Assembly: GCF_019703515.2 (NCBI RefSeq) | Contig: NC_059347.1 | Span: 20,172,001-20,236,000, forward strand | Reading direction: 5' to 3' | Length of the DNA: 64,000 nt | From: Myxocyprinus asiaticus | Lineage: Eukaryota > Chordata > Actinopteri > Cypriniformes > Catostomidae | Shown: positions 48,201 to 60,556 of the stretch, one piece after another | How positions within the stretch are numbered: position 1 is the stretch's first letter | How the letters are laid out: each line of letters starts with the position of its first letter | Made by a program: the position numbers and the translations under genes | The notes under the pieces: model-generated | Databases searched by the model: none | What the model was told of the DNA's origin: nothing | The model's input: only the letters and a program-made list of their open reading frames with translations

Positions 48201-50630
48201 TTGCACAGACTTGGAGTCTAGCATTAAAATGCAAGGCCTGAAAGCACAACACAAACTAAACATCAAGCATTCTTCTGAGGCATTAGTGATGTAAATGTTG
48301 GATTTTCAGAATTCAACTTTCTGTATTGATTTTTTATTTTTTTGGTGGTGGTAAAGATTATTTTGATGGATAAAGACAAAGCTGCATTAGGTCAGTGGTG
48401 ATGCCCAATGTACAGTATTATCACAAAATTAGCATTGAAGTGTGCATACACAATTTCTCACTCACACAGTGGCGTGCACAGACCTCAGCAGAGACAGGGT
48501 AAGTAAATTAACAAGGTAAAACATCAAATTATGTGTTGTTGTAATGCTTTCATTATAGCACGGGGTTAATAGAATTTACAAAACACCTCTTGTTTTAATT
48601 ACCATTTTTTGGAATTGGGTTTGTATATGCAGAAGAGGTTAAGCATAGTAAAAACAGACGTTCAAAGCTCCATTTAAGGATATTTCGGGGAAAAGAGACA
48701 GGGTGGGGAATAAAACATTTGCATGTTTGCACATTCTTCTGCTATCCAGGATTTATAAAGTGAACTCTGCAAAGGTTCAGGAGTATGTTCTGTTTAATAA
48801 ATCTAAAAACGTTGTCTTTTGTGCTTTTACAATGAAATCTGCACCAGGTTTTATAAATAAGGCCCGTGATGTTTAACATACTGTAGATAATATCTACCTC
48901 TTCCTTTGCTCCCATTTTCGCCCCCTTCTTATGTGTTCCACTTTATCCCTTCCAGGGAAGCACACAATGATGAGTCGCCAGTGAACTCTTAAAATACAGA
49001 GCAAAAATACAGGGTAAATACTTATCAAATACACTCTGGGCAAAGAGATTGTAACAACTGCATAAAATATGTTTTACAAAAATGAAGACAAAAACATCCT
49101 TATAAATAATGTCAAGTTCTCACCCATTAACATTCTCCACAATCAAAAGGTAGTCCTTTTGAAAAATGTCATCATGCTTTATCCAGTGGATGACACCTTT
49201 ACATCCACTACAACTGTAGAGGTGACATGGTAAAAAATGTAAAACACAAATGGTTATCATTTAATCTGTTTAATAATAGAATTTAATAGATATCATCTGA
49301 CAGTACATGGCTTTTCAAAAAGGCTAAGCAAATTTAAAGGTGCATTTAGTAACTTTTGTCTTTGTGTCATCTTGGACTTACACTGACACTTAGCGGCTTG
49401 GATGCAGCATAATAAAATCAATAGTTTACAGTTTCAGATGCCATTGTAGAAATGTACTATGCACAGTCAGCCATGATTACTTTAATCAATGAGTCAAAGT
49501 GTCAAATAACAGGACGGTTACTGAGATTAAGCGAGTATTATTCAGCTGGTCATGTGATTCTAACATGGCAACCCCCATGTGCAGACGCTCTCCATGTAGA
49601 ATAAAACAGCTTTTATAACGTTACTGATATGACTGGAGTCTTCATTTTAATGTGAAATTATAATTCATGTCTTTAGGAGTTAAACTTATTTTAATGAGGA
49701 AAAAATTACTGAGTGCACCTTTAAACAGCATACTGACAATTATATCAGATAAATTGTTCTTTAAGTTAATAGATGTGCTCATTCATTCTTTTAATTTATT
49801 TAAAAATGAGTAACTCTTACCTGGTCTTTAATTTGGTATAAAAACACAGGATATATTAAACATTTTCACCTTTTATGTGGCCTTAATTCATTGTAAATAG
49901 ATCTAGAAACATTTACAAATAGAAAATTACTGCTAAACAAGATATTTATGGTATGCTGTTATACACTACCGTTCAAAAGTTTAGGGTCACTTACTCATTC
50001 TTTATTTTTACTTATTTTATTTATTTTTTCACATTTTAGAATAATAGTAAAGTCATCAAAACTATAGAATAATAGAAATGGAAATATGAGAATTATGTTT
50101 TGACTAAAAAAATCCAAAATAAATCAAAACTGTGTTATATTTTAGCATCTTCAAAGTGGCCACACTGCCTAGATTTTGCAGAAATGTACTCTTGACATTT
50201 TCTCAACCAACTTCTCGAGGTATCACCCTGGGATGATTTTAAACAGTATTGAAGGAGTTACCATCTATGTTGGGCAATTATTGGCTGCTTTTCTTTATTA
50301 TTTGGTCCAAGTCATCCATTTCAAAACCTTTTATTTTATTTTTTATTAAATTTTAGTTTTATAATGAAATAAATTAATATGTTGGGACAATTATATTTTT
50401 GTCTACAAAACTAATTTCAAACATTTAAGCCTACGCCTTCAGATCAAAAGATTTTTAAGATCATGAGAAACATTTTAGGCATGTGACCCCAAACTTTTGA
50501 ACGGTAGTGTATGTTGAAAAGAATTACCTCAACTCAATGTCAGTGACCTTGTCATCCAACCACTGCCCATCATCTAATGTGTCCAGTGAATCCTTTGTCA
50601 ACAAAGGCAAACCAAAAGACTTTTTTTGGG
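48201..50630 (-). CDS. SENP6/7-like (Ulp1 protease) exons, partial
   Basis: Four minus-strand exons, with all internal junctions in phase 2. The first lies at about 50528-50630 (start uncertain) and encodes LTKDSLDTLDDGQWLDDKVT, the 'L..L..G.WL.D' entry motif of Ulp1 proteases. Exon 49124-49213 encodes HWIKHDDIFQKDYLLIVENV, like SENP6/7 'DIF.KDY..VP.NE'. Exon 48898-48987 encodes VHWRLIIVCFPG with the catalytic His of the HW motif. Exon 48201-48237 encodes RPCILMLDSKSVQ with the catalytic Asp. The exon that should carry the catalytic Cys (DCG) was not found, and if the last exon is extended it meets TGA at 48165-48167. The 5' part would lie beyond the right satellite array or be lost. Possibly an inactive paralogue. 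Confidence 0.6.
49332..49725. mobile_element. MITE family B, copy 3
   Basis: Left TTTAAAGGTGCATTTAGTAA, right ATTACTGAGTGCACCTTTAA: good inverted termini. It lies in an intron of the SENP-like exon group. Confidence 0.8.
49962..50511. mobile_element. Tc1/mariner-derived MITE (ACTACCGTTCAAAAGTTT termini)
   Basis: Left TACACTACCGTTCAAAAGTT, TAGGGTCAC and right GTGACCCCAAACTTTTGAAC, GGTAGTGTA are inverted, with TA at the borders. AT-rich interior, no transposase. It is in the intron upstream of SENP-like exon 49124-49213. Confidence 0.88.
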
Positions 50631-50658
50631 AACAACTGGGTTTTTTTTTATAAACTTA

Positions 50659-50843
50659 GTGGTGGTGTAGTGGACTAAAGCACTGAACTAGTAAGCAGAA
50701 GGTTGTTGGTTCAATTCCCACTGCCACCACCATTGTGTCCTTGAGCAAGGCACTTAACTCCAGGTTGCTCTAGGGGGAATGTCCCTGTAATCAGGGCACT
50801 GTAAGTTGCTTTGGATAAAAGCTTCAGCCAAATGTAAAATGTA
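50659..50843 (+). mobile_element. tRNA-derived SINE of a second family
   Basis: The head has GTGGTGTAGTGGACTAAAGC (box A region) and TTGGTTCAATTCCCACTGCC (box B GGTTCAATTCC). The body has CTTGAGCAAGGCACTTAACT and the tail GTTGCTTTGGATAAAAGC. This tail also occurs at 26740-26832. Confidence 0.8.
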
Positions 50844-51227
50844 CTCTTTTTCTGTCTCCATAGAAGATTACTGTGGAAGGAACAAAGCAAAGAAAACAAA
50901 ATAAAAAAATTATGTAAAACAATATTATCTATAGGTTATTTTTATGACTAACCTAAAAGGAAGCTTGTTTATTTTGAATATTTAATTTAATGCTTAGGTT
51001 TTATACATTTATCATGGAAATATGACAGCAAAAATAACACTTAAGTAGAGTGATGATTGATACATTGACATCTCTGAATTAATAACTAGTTTGCCTTTTT
51101 CCCTATGCCTAAACAGTTTCAATATATTTTTAATTCAGTAAATAGAAAAACAATAAGCAAGATTTGTTTTCCCGTTACTACTTTTAATCTGTTATGACAA
51201 TGCATTGTTCAAAGGTGAATATGCGAC

Positions 51228-53690
51228 ATAACTGAATAAAACAACACAACTGTAAGATGTCCCTAAGTCAACACAACTGAATAACACAACACAACTGTAA
51301 GATGTCCCTAGGTCAACACAACTGAATAACACAACACAACTGTATGATGTCCCTAGGTCAACACAACTGAATAACACAACACAACTGTATGATGTCCCTA
51401 GGTCAACACAACTGAATAACACAACACAACTGTATGATGTCCCAAGGTTCAACACAACTGAATAACACAACACAACTGTATGATGCCTCTAGGTCAACAC
51501 AACTGAATAACACAACACAACTGTATGATGCCTCTAGGTCAACACAACTGAATAAAACAACACAACTGTAAGATGTCCCTAAGTCAACACAACTGAATAA
51601 CACAACACAACTGTAAGATGTCCCTAGGTCAACACAACTGAATAACACAACACAACTGTATGATGTCCCTAGGTCAACACAACTGAATAACACAACACAA
51701 CTGTATGATGTCCCAAGGTTCAACACAACTGAATAACACAACACAACTGTATGATGCCTCTAGGTCAACACAACTGAATAACACAACACAACTGTATGAT
51801 GCCTCTAGGTCAACACAACTGAATAAAACAACACAACTGTAAGATGTCCCTAAGTCAACACAACTGAATAACACAACACAACTGTAAGATGTCCCTAGGT
51901 CAACACAACTGAATAACACAACACAATCGTATGATGTCCCTAGGTCAACACAACTGAATAACACAACACAATCGTATGATGTCCCAAGGTTCAACACAAC
52001 TGAATAACACAACACAACTGTATGATGCCTCTTGGTCAACACAACTGAATAACACAACACAACTGTATGATGTCCCTAGGTCAACATAACTGAATAACAC
52101 AACACAACTGTATGATGTCCCTAGGTCAACACAACTGAATAACACAACACAACACAACTGTAAGACGTCCCTAGGTCAACACAACTGAATAACACAACAC
52201 AACTGTATGATGTCCCTAGGTCAACACAACTGAATAACACAACACAACGGTATGATGTCCCTAGGTCAACACAACTGAATAACACAACACAACTGTATGA
52301 TGTGATGTCCCTAGGTCAACACAACACAACTGTATGATGTCCCTAGGTCAACACAACTGAATAACACAACACAACGGTATGATGTCCCTAGGTCAACACA
52401 ACTGAATAACACAACACAAATGTATGATGTCCCTAGGTCAACACAACTGAATAACACAACACAACTCTATGATGTCCCTAGGTCAACACAACTGAATAAC
52501 ACAACACAAATGTATGATGTCCCTAGGTCAACATAACTGAATAACACAACACAACTGTATGATGTCCCTAGGTCAACACAACTGAATAACACAACACAAC
52601 TGTATGATGTCCCTAGGTCAACACAACTGAATAACACAACACAACTGTATGATGTCCCTAGGTCAACACAACTGAATAACACAACACAACTGTATGATGT
52701 GATGTCCCTAGGTCAACACAACACAACTGTATGATGTCCCTAGGTCAACACAACTGAATAACACAACACAACGGTATGATGTCCCTAGGTCAACACAACT
52801 GAATAACACAACACAAATGTATGATGTCCCTAGGTCAACACAACTGAATAACACAACACAACTCTTTGATGTCCCTAGGTCAACACAACTGAATAACACA
52901 ACACAAATGTATGATGTCCCTGGGTCAACACAACTGAATAACACAACACTACTCTATGATGTCCCTAGGTCAACACAACTGAATAACACAACACAACTGT
53001 ATGATGTCCCTAGGTCAACACAACTGAATAACACAACACAACTCTATGATGTCCCTAGGTCAACACAACTGAATAACACAACACAACTGTATGATGTCCC
53101 TAGGTCAACACAACTGAATAACACAACACAAATGTATGATGTCCCTGGGTCAACACAACTGAATAACACAACACTACTCTATGATGTCCCTAGGTCAACA
53201 CAACTGAATAACACAACACAACTGTATGATGTCCCTGGGTCAACACAACTGAATAACACAACACAACTGTATGATGTCCCTAGGTCAACACAACTGAATA
53301 ACACAACACAACTGTATGATGTCCCTAGGTCAACATAACTGAATAACACAACACAACTGTATGATGTGATGTCCCTAGGTCAACACAACACAACTGTAAG
53401 ATGTCCCTAGGTCAACACAACTGAATAAAACAACACAACGGTATGATGTCCCTAGGTCAACACAACTGAATAACACAACACAAATGTATGATGTCCCTGG
53501 GTCAACACAACTGAATAACACAACACTACTCTATGATGTCCCTAGGTCAACACAACTGAATAACACAACACAACTGTATGATGTCCCTAGGTCAACACAA
53601 CTGAATAACACAACACAACTGTATGATGTCCCTAGGTCAACACAACTGAATAACACAACACAACTGTATGATGTCCCTAGGTCAACAATG
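51228..53690 (-). repeat. Right satellite array, same 45-bp unit in inverse orientation
   Basis: About 54 copies, reading on plus GTATGATGTCCCTAGGTCAA, CACAACTGAATAACACAACA, CAACT. Variants mirror those of the left array (GCCTCTAGG, CCCTGGG, AACGGTATG, AACTCTATG) plus one private type, CCCAAGGTTCAACAC, with an extra base. That type recurs at 271-bp spacing near 51443, 51714 and 51985. Confidence 0.96.
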
Positions 53691-53987
53691 CCACATGTTC
53701 CTGACAGCCTGTCAACAATGGACGCAAGCGTCGCGTTGCGTTAAAAGCAATAAACCCCATAAAAAAAAGCAATAAACTGCAGCGCGTTGCGGAGCGCAGA
53801 CAATAAACGCTCTATTTCGCTCTGCACCGGTCCTACAAATGTTTATAACTGTTTATAATGTTCGCTTTGACGCGTCCAGTACAGACAACTTGAAGCGCTG
53901 CAGCACGTTGCGTCATCAGACGCACCCGAAGACATGGTATGAGACTAAACTGCTGAGTGCTTCACATTTAACCACATAAAGGACTTA
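53691..53987. other. CpG-rich spacer between right array and right arm
   Basis: A 297-bp segment with no counterpart at the left junction, where array and arm touch directly. It is rich in CpG, with repeated GCGTTGCG and GCAGCGCGTTGCGGAGCGCA words. It looks like an insertion of another repeat; no terminal repeats are clear. Confidence 0.55.
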
Positions 53988-54595
53988 AACCATGGTATAA
54001 CCAATTGTAATAGTGGAAGAACAAAATAAACTAAGATATTAAATATGATACATAACACAGTTAGACATTCGAAATCAAATGTACTTTGTCCTGAGATGAA
54101 AAAAATTATGATGTCCCTAGGTCAACATATCGTAGGTTTAGCTATTGCAGACATATAGTCTAACAAGTATATCCAGTTTAATTTTATCTTAACTTTCCCT
54201 TCATGAAAATAGTTATGGTTATTAGACAAAAGAACAATTTAGCATACCTATCAAATGACATTAAGCATGCTAGCATTGGGTGACAGCAAGTTGGCAAAAT
54301 CTGTACATGTGAGCATGTTTGCTAATAATCTCTTTATTCATTATGTTATGGTAAAATTGAAGTAGTTTATGCTCCAAAGTGACATGTAAGTAAATATTTA
54401 AAATAAATGTCCTTACCTTCACCAGTTGAACGATTTCAGATGTTGATTGCAGTCTGTTGGAACTCAAAAAGGGCACACATTCAGCAGAAACAGGATGATG
54501 TCACATAGTCAGCTCTGATAGGTTGATAAGTATTACCTTAAGCACCTCCCTTGTTGACCCAGGAACACCTCTCACTTGGTAAAATCAGGATGTGC
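53988..54595 (-). repeat. Right arm (608 bp) of the large inverted repeat
   Basis: Inverse copy of 35719-36326. It includes the satellite-like seed TATGATGTCCCTAGGTCAAC at 54107-54126. Outside the arm the flanks of the two copies differ (CAAAAACA- on the left; CCCAAAAGC- on the right). Confidence 0.92.
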
Positions 54596-56884
54596 CCCAA
54601 AAGCAGACCTATCAAATGTAGCACACAGAACAACATTTAGTGATGGCTAATTGGAGTATATACTCTAGAGACACACTTGCTACCTATAGAAGGCACAGAG
54701 TACAGATGCATTTTGTGAATTAGGTGACAGTGAGTCGAAAGTTTAGCTGAAATCGGTCTGTGCTTACAGAAATTCAAACCACTTCCCCCAGTGGCTGAAG
54801 CTGAATCTGTTGTTGATCGTAGAGTAAGAGAACGTGTGAGCTCCAGTTTCCAGAAGAAATATCCACAGAGGGGCAGAGTTGTAAAGCGAGCTTATTTTTA
54901 CAGTAGTTGTAAGTTATGTAATACATTCAACAAGAATGCATATTTTATTAACAATATGTCCTAACCCAAACCCTACTCTCAGCCTCAGATGTGGGAGAGG
55001 GGGATGTCCTCCTTGGTCGTTTTTGCCTTCCAGGTCGATTTCGTCATCCATCTACTGTGAATAAGGTCTATTGCCTCTCTTCTGTAACCTTTGGGATTTC
55101 TGTTTAACTTCTCCTCTTGGCTCATAGCAATATTATATCATATAATATTATAACTACACGCATCTTAAAATAAAAATATATACTGTACATAGAAGACAAA
55201 CATTTAGAGCTGTCCAGTGTGTTATAGTGCAGTGTGGTTTGGGAATCTGGTTATGCAGTCCAAAGGCCATGAATTCTAGTACATGCCATGATATTCTTAA
55301 TCCTAGTAGTAAATCCGATTTACACTGACAATATCATAAATGACATACAGTACATGGTGTGTCTTGCCTGACACACCATGTATTAAGAAATAACTCAGTA
55401 AGAAAACCTTGTATAATATAAATCGTATTAATGCAATTTGTGAGCAGACACATTGAGACAATGTTCAGAGTTTTGAAAATAAGCAAAACTAGAAAGTTCA
55501 GTTTTTTAACTATAGACTGTAACCAAACTGAAAGAAACATATTAAAACATTGATTCCAAAACACTCAAGGAAGATGTCTATGAAATAAACATGTGATACT
55601 GCTATCAGAAAAATAATGACAATTCAGCAAATGGCCCAAGGCAAAACAAAACAATGACAACAGATGTCAGCACAATGTGTGCCATCAATTTTACACATTT
55701 ATTCATCGATACCAAAAAGTTAATTGGTTGTGCAGGTAATGCCACAAAAGAAATAGTTGCCACAAAAAGTATTTGGACATTTATGCCACACTTAAAAATG
55801 TATGAATATCATTGCATTAAATAGCTAAATATAAAACCAAATGCCATTTATTTGAATTAAAATTAGTAGGCTACAAACAAGCTTTTCCAGCAAAACATTT
55901 CACAAAACTGTTCAAAATTAAGACACTTTCTGGTTGTCATACGTAGTGGAACATGTCCATAGTTAAAGTGACTCAACTCCTGTGTGAACTTGAAGAAAAA
56001 AGTTAAGTTAGTTCAGAGAAAATCTCTAGTATCATTTGTTTGTAGATGCCACTTTTGATATTTGTATGTAATGCAATGCAATTATTTTATTTTAGACAAT
56101 AATACATGTGGGAAACTTGTAAATCATGATGGATTATGGAAATAAACCTCATGGTACCAAAACTCTCTGGACTGTATCATAGAATATATTAAATATCATC
56201 TGTTTTTATGATTCCAGTCAGCTAAACCACACTGGAAATAGGGTGTGTATCTCTAGGGCAGAGAAGCCCAAACTAGCATAAACTAGCATATGCCACTGAC
56301 ACAGCTCTTCACTGCATTAGTTAAGCAGATTGCAGATTAATGTTTATTTAAATGTTAATTAATGAGATCATAAAGGAGGGGAACCAGGGTAACTTTTATA
56401 TTTAAATATAACACATTTTGATATAATGCAACATTTACTTTCAGCCCATGGCCCTAAATCAAGTTTGATTTTTGTCCCTTTGTAGGAAAAAGTTTGGGCA
56501 CCTCTGCTCTAGGGCATCTCTAGCTAACTAAAATGGCAAAACTGTATCTGTGGGGATTAAGAAAAGAACACATTATCTTATAGACACCATATGCAAACTT
56601 ATCACACGAATGTCTGCATGTTGTTTCTAAGAGCTCCAGTATGATCGGCCACTTTATTACTCACTGACAATCGACATCTCCTATTCGACATTTTTGCATC
56701 GGCTCAACGCAATCGGCTTGTTCACATTTTCTTATGATGCGACCAGAGGCACGTTATGTCAGCAGCGTAGGGGACCTGGGTTCATGTCCTGCATTGATTC
56801 CAAGAAGTAATTGTGTTTGTATAATCAGTGATGACTGCGATTCGAATGTTACATTTTCCCACTTACATTGCATTTTCACTCCAC
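54596..56884. other. AT-rich non-coding interval
   Basis: No supported exon, RNA gene or bounded element recognised. Confidence 0.45.
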
Positions 56885-57025
56885 TGATGGTTAGGTTTAG
56901 GTTTGGGGTTGGGGGTAAAGTTTATAAAATATGCATTCCTCTTCACTGTATTACAGCCTGTACAGCTGAAAATAACTCACTTTAAAACTCACTTTTGGCA
57001 CCCCTCCGTGGACATTTAACCCGAA
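56885..57025. repeat. Dispersed repeat family R2, diverged partial copy
   Basis: GGTTAGGTTTAGGTTTGGGG followed later by CCTCCGTGGACATTTAACCC. The order and words resemble family R2, but the sequence is divergent. Confidence 0.4.
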
Positions 57026-57598
57026 AACTGGAGCTTATACATGCCAATATGCCCAACAACACTTACCGTTTGGCCACTGCAGCCAGTGTCTTGAATTTCG
57101 GTAAGCAGAGACCAATTTTAGCTAAAGAAAAGTCAACCTACTGTGTCCAATACACTTATTGTAAAGACAATGTCTCGCCAGGCTATTGATACTGTAGTCA
57201 AATGTACTACTTCACAGATTACTCGGTCAAGCATACAGTGTTCATCAGTGAAACAGAAATACAGAGGATGCACTATGAACAAGGGCAACTACTGCTGTTT
57301 ATAAAAGCTGTGGTTGGTTATATAAAGGGACAATGATATTTCTCATGTGGTTGCCTTGAATGTACCCTCATCATCGTTCAGTAATTATGTTGAATTGCTG
57401 CTAATGAGGAAAAGGGAATCCTCTGGCAATAATTGAAAATATTATGTTTACAAAGGGAAATATATTTATGGCCATGGATTATATTGTTATATCATTATAT
57501 TGTTTTTGTAGTAAATTCTAATGACAAACTCAATTCGGAATCATTTCCACCAGCAAAATATTATCTATATTATATAAGCTTTATTTAAATACCTGAGG

Positions 57599-58419
57599 TC
57601 AGGGCTTTGTGATGGCCACTCCAATAACTTGACTTTGTTGTCCTTAAACCATTTTGTCACAACTTTGGAGGTATGCTTGGGGTCATTGTCCATTTGGAAG
57701 ACCCATTTGCGACAGAGCTTTAATTTCTTGGCTGATGTCTCGAGATGTTGCTTCAATTTATCCACAACATTTTCCTTCCTAATGATGCCATCTATTTTGT
57801 GAAGTGCACCAGTCCCTCCTGCAGCAAAGCACCCCCACAACATGATGCTGCCACCCCCATGCTTCACGATTGGGATGGTGTTCTTTGGCTTGCAAGCCTC
57901 ACCCTTTTTCCTCCAAACATAATGATAGTCATTATGGCCAAACAGTTACATTTTTGTTTCATTAGACCAGAGGACATTTCTCCAAAATGTAAGATCTTTG
58001 TCCCCATGTGCACTTGCAAACTGTAGTCTGTCTTTTTTATGGCAGTTTTGGAGCAGTGGCTTCTTCCTTGCTGAGCAGCCTTTCAGGTTATGTCGATATA
58101 AGGCTCGTTTTACTGTGGATATAGATACTTGTCTATCTGTTTCCTCCAGCATCTTCACAAGGTCCTTTGCTGTTGTTCTGGGATTGATTTGCACTTTTCG
58201 CACCAAACTACATTCATTTCTAAGTGACAGAATTCGTCTCCTTCCTGAGCAGTATGATGGCTGCGTGGTGCCTTGGTGTTTATACTTGCGTACTATTGTT
58301 TGTACAGATGAACGTGGTACCTTCAGGCATTTGGAAATTGCTCTTAAGGATGAACCAGACTTGTGGAGTTCCACAATTTGTTTTCTGAGGTCTTGGCTGA
58401 TTTCTTTTGATTTTCCCAT
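57599..58419 (-). pseudogene. Sleeping Beauty-type Tc1 transposase pseudogene, C-terminally truncated
   Basis: The start is ATG at 58417-58419. The N-terminal paired-like DNA-binding region is well kept: GKSKEISQDLRKQIVELHKS, VPRSSVQTIVRKYKHQGTT, KVQINPRTTAKDLVKMLEET. The first catalytic motif reads WSNETK, with Asn where Asp is expected. An in-frame TAA follows directly (57946-57948), after which the same frame continues with LFGHNDYHYVWR, KHGGGSIMLWGCFAAGGTGA and FQMDNDPKHTSK. It breaks off at SPDL (about 57599), losing the catalytic Glu and the C-terminus. Three independent defects make it dead. Confidence 0.92.
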
Positions 58420-58559
58420 GATGTCAAGCAAAGGGGCACTGAGTTTGATGGTAAGCCTTAAAATACATCCATGGGTACACCTCCAATTCAGTACATGTCC
58501 TATCAGAAGCTAATTGGCTAATTGCCTAAAGGCTTGACATAATTTTCTGGAATTTTCCA

Positions 58560-58815
58560 AGCTGCTTAAAGGCACAGTTAACTTAGTGTACGTAAACTTC
58601 TGACCCACTGGAACTGTGATATAGTCAATTATAAGAGAAACAATCTGTCTGTAAACGATTGTTGGAAAAATTACTCATGTCATGCACAAAGTAGATGTCC
58701 TAAACGACTTGCCAAAACTATAGTTTGCTAATATTAAATCTGTGGAGTGGTTAAAAAATTAATTTTAATAACTTCAGCTTAAGTGTATGTAAACTTCTGA
58801 CTTCAAATATATATA
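58560..58815 (-). repeat. Right inverted repeat with IR/DR structure
   Basis: Two direct repeats within one terminal repeat: inner AGTGTACGTAAACTTCTGAC near 58587 and outer AGTGTATGTAAACTTCTGAC near 58782. This is the transposase-binding arrangement of Sleeping Beauty-like elements. The left repeat of the element is missing. Confidence 0.88.
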
Positions 58816-59301
58816 TACTGTATATTTAGATGGAAACATTAGGATGAAATCTAATTAATTTCTATACTTATTTCCGTGCAGGTTACACTGCAGCCTGCTG
58901 TTACTTGTGGCAAACCCTATTAAATAAATCACATGTAAAACAGTGGGTACTTTTTATGCTATCTGGCAAGGAGTAATGCTTTACACACTTGACTAGCTAG
59001 TAAATACAAAGCTAGTAAAGAGTTGCTAACACCAACAACCGATTAGCTAGCAAGACTGACTAGAATGTTGTTCCATTTTAGCTTGCTATATAGTGATCTA
59101 GCTAACAATAGCTAATGAACTCGCTAATGATAGCTAGACTAGCTCACTAGCTGGCTGCTGACTAGTTTTGATTTCATCACTGTTGACATGCATTGCACTG
59201 GCTGACAAGAAGTGTCATGGCTACCTTAATAAACAGTTGCCAGCAATTATTATGTTTTTTGCAACAAGTAGAATCGACCATCACATCCTCACCTTATTTT
59301 A

Positions 59302-59907
59302 TGCCGCGTTCCATTCAACTCGGAAGTGGGATTTTCCAACTTCCTACTAGGAAAAGTGCAATGGAACGCCACTTCAAGTAGGAATTCCAACTGGGAAACT
59401 CGTGCGGAAAGTTTCAACACATGTGCCCAGTGGAGTTGGAAATATCATAAATACGAGTTCCGAGCACATGAATGACTCCGCAAAGTCCTATTAACGAGTG
59501 GGAAACTCGGAATTCTAGATGAGAGTTTCGAAGTCAGGATGCTGGAAGCACCATTTCGACGTGAAAGATGATGAAAAGCAATGATTTTGCAAAATTGTTT
59601 CAACTTCGGTAATTTATTTCAATAATATTAATTGGTTATAGATGACATTCAACTAATGACTCACCCTTCACAGTTTGTTTTAAGCAAATTAATGAATAAT
59701 ATGTTAGATACCATGCATTAATAAATCACGTTGTTTATAAGTGATACAGGTTTATTCACTAAGGTTTATTCACCGATACAACAGAAAAAGTGCTTTTGCC
59801 TTTTACACGTCATCATCTGAGCATCTGGCAATGAAATACATTTATGGTCGGAGATCGGAGATATCAAGTAGGAATATCCCACATTTAAGTTGAAAGGAAC
59901 GCAACAT
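59302..59907. mobile_element. MITE with TGCCGCGTTCCATTCAAC termini
   Basis: Left ATGCCGCGTTCCATTCAACT, CGGAAGTGGGATTTTCC and right GGAATATCCCACATTTAAGT, TGAAAGGAACGCAACAT are inverted relatives. The interior repeats 'GGAAACTCG' and 'TCGGAA' words. Confidence 0.75.
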
Positions 59908-59954
59908 GACTCCATATTTCCTTGCAGGAATGCAGAAAATTAGCTCATCCAATG

Positions 59955-60556
59955 CTACACTGTAAAACATTTCAAGTTTGTTAAACTTAGAAATGAAAGT
60001 TCACCTGTTGCCTTAAAAACGTGAGTAAACTCAACTTGAAGATAACCTTTGTTTCAACTCAAATAGTTACATTTTACAAGTTGTTTAACTAATGATAATT
60101 TGTTGTTTCAACTTGATACTCTGAGTTAAAACAACTTAATATATTACTTTATCAATTCAAGAAAACTCATTTTATCTTGTCAAATAAACATACAATTCCT
60201 CAGTATTTCAACTCACACTTTCAAGTTAAGATAAACTATATTCATATCAATTGCCATTTTAAGTTAAGAGCACTAATGATTTTAAATTGTTTCTTAAATA
60301 TATTTCTCATCTTGACTAATAACAGCAGTTGCCAGTTTCCTTATTTACACTGAATGAACTTATCTGCTAAGAAATACAAAATTTATTTTAACAAGAACAA
60401 TGTTACACAAGCTTTAACACTGGCTTGGGAATTCATTCCTAGTAGGACAACAGGTTCTAATAAAGACTGGTTATAAAAACTTGTCATGATAATTGGAGTT
60501 AAAGATAAGAAATAAGTTAACATAACTTAATGGGGCTATCATGTTTTACAGTGTAG
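59955..60556. mobile_element. MITE with CTACACTGTAAAACAT termini
   Basis: Starts CTACACTGTAAAACATTTCA and ends ATCATGTTTTACAGTGTAGA. The 14-16 bp ends are perfect inverses. The interior is AT-rich with many CAACTT/AAGTTG words and no coding capacity. Confidence 0.82.

Noticed and set aside
50659..50735. Possible genuine tRNA gene
   Set aside because: Box A and box B are present, but no clean cloverleaf with a paired acceptor stem was found by eye. The downstream body and shared 3' tail show that it is a SINE.
51192..53744. Similar frames of 70-173 codons in the right array
   Set aside because: Same cause as in the left array, in inverse orientation.
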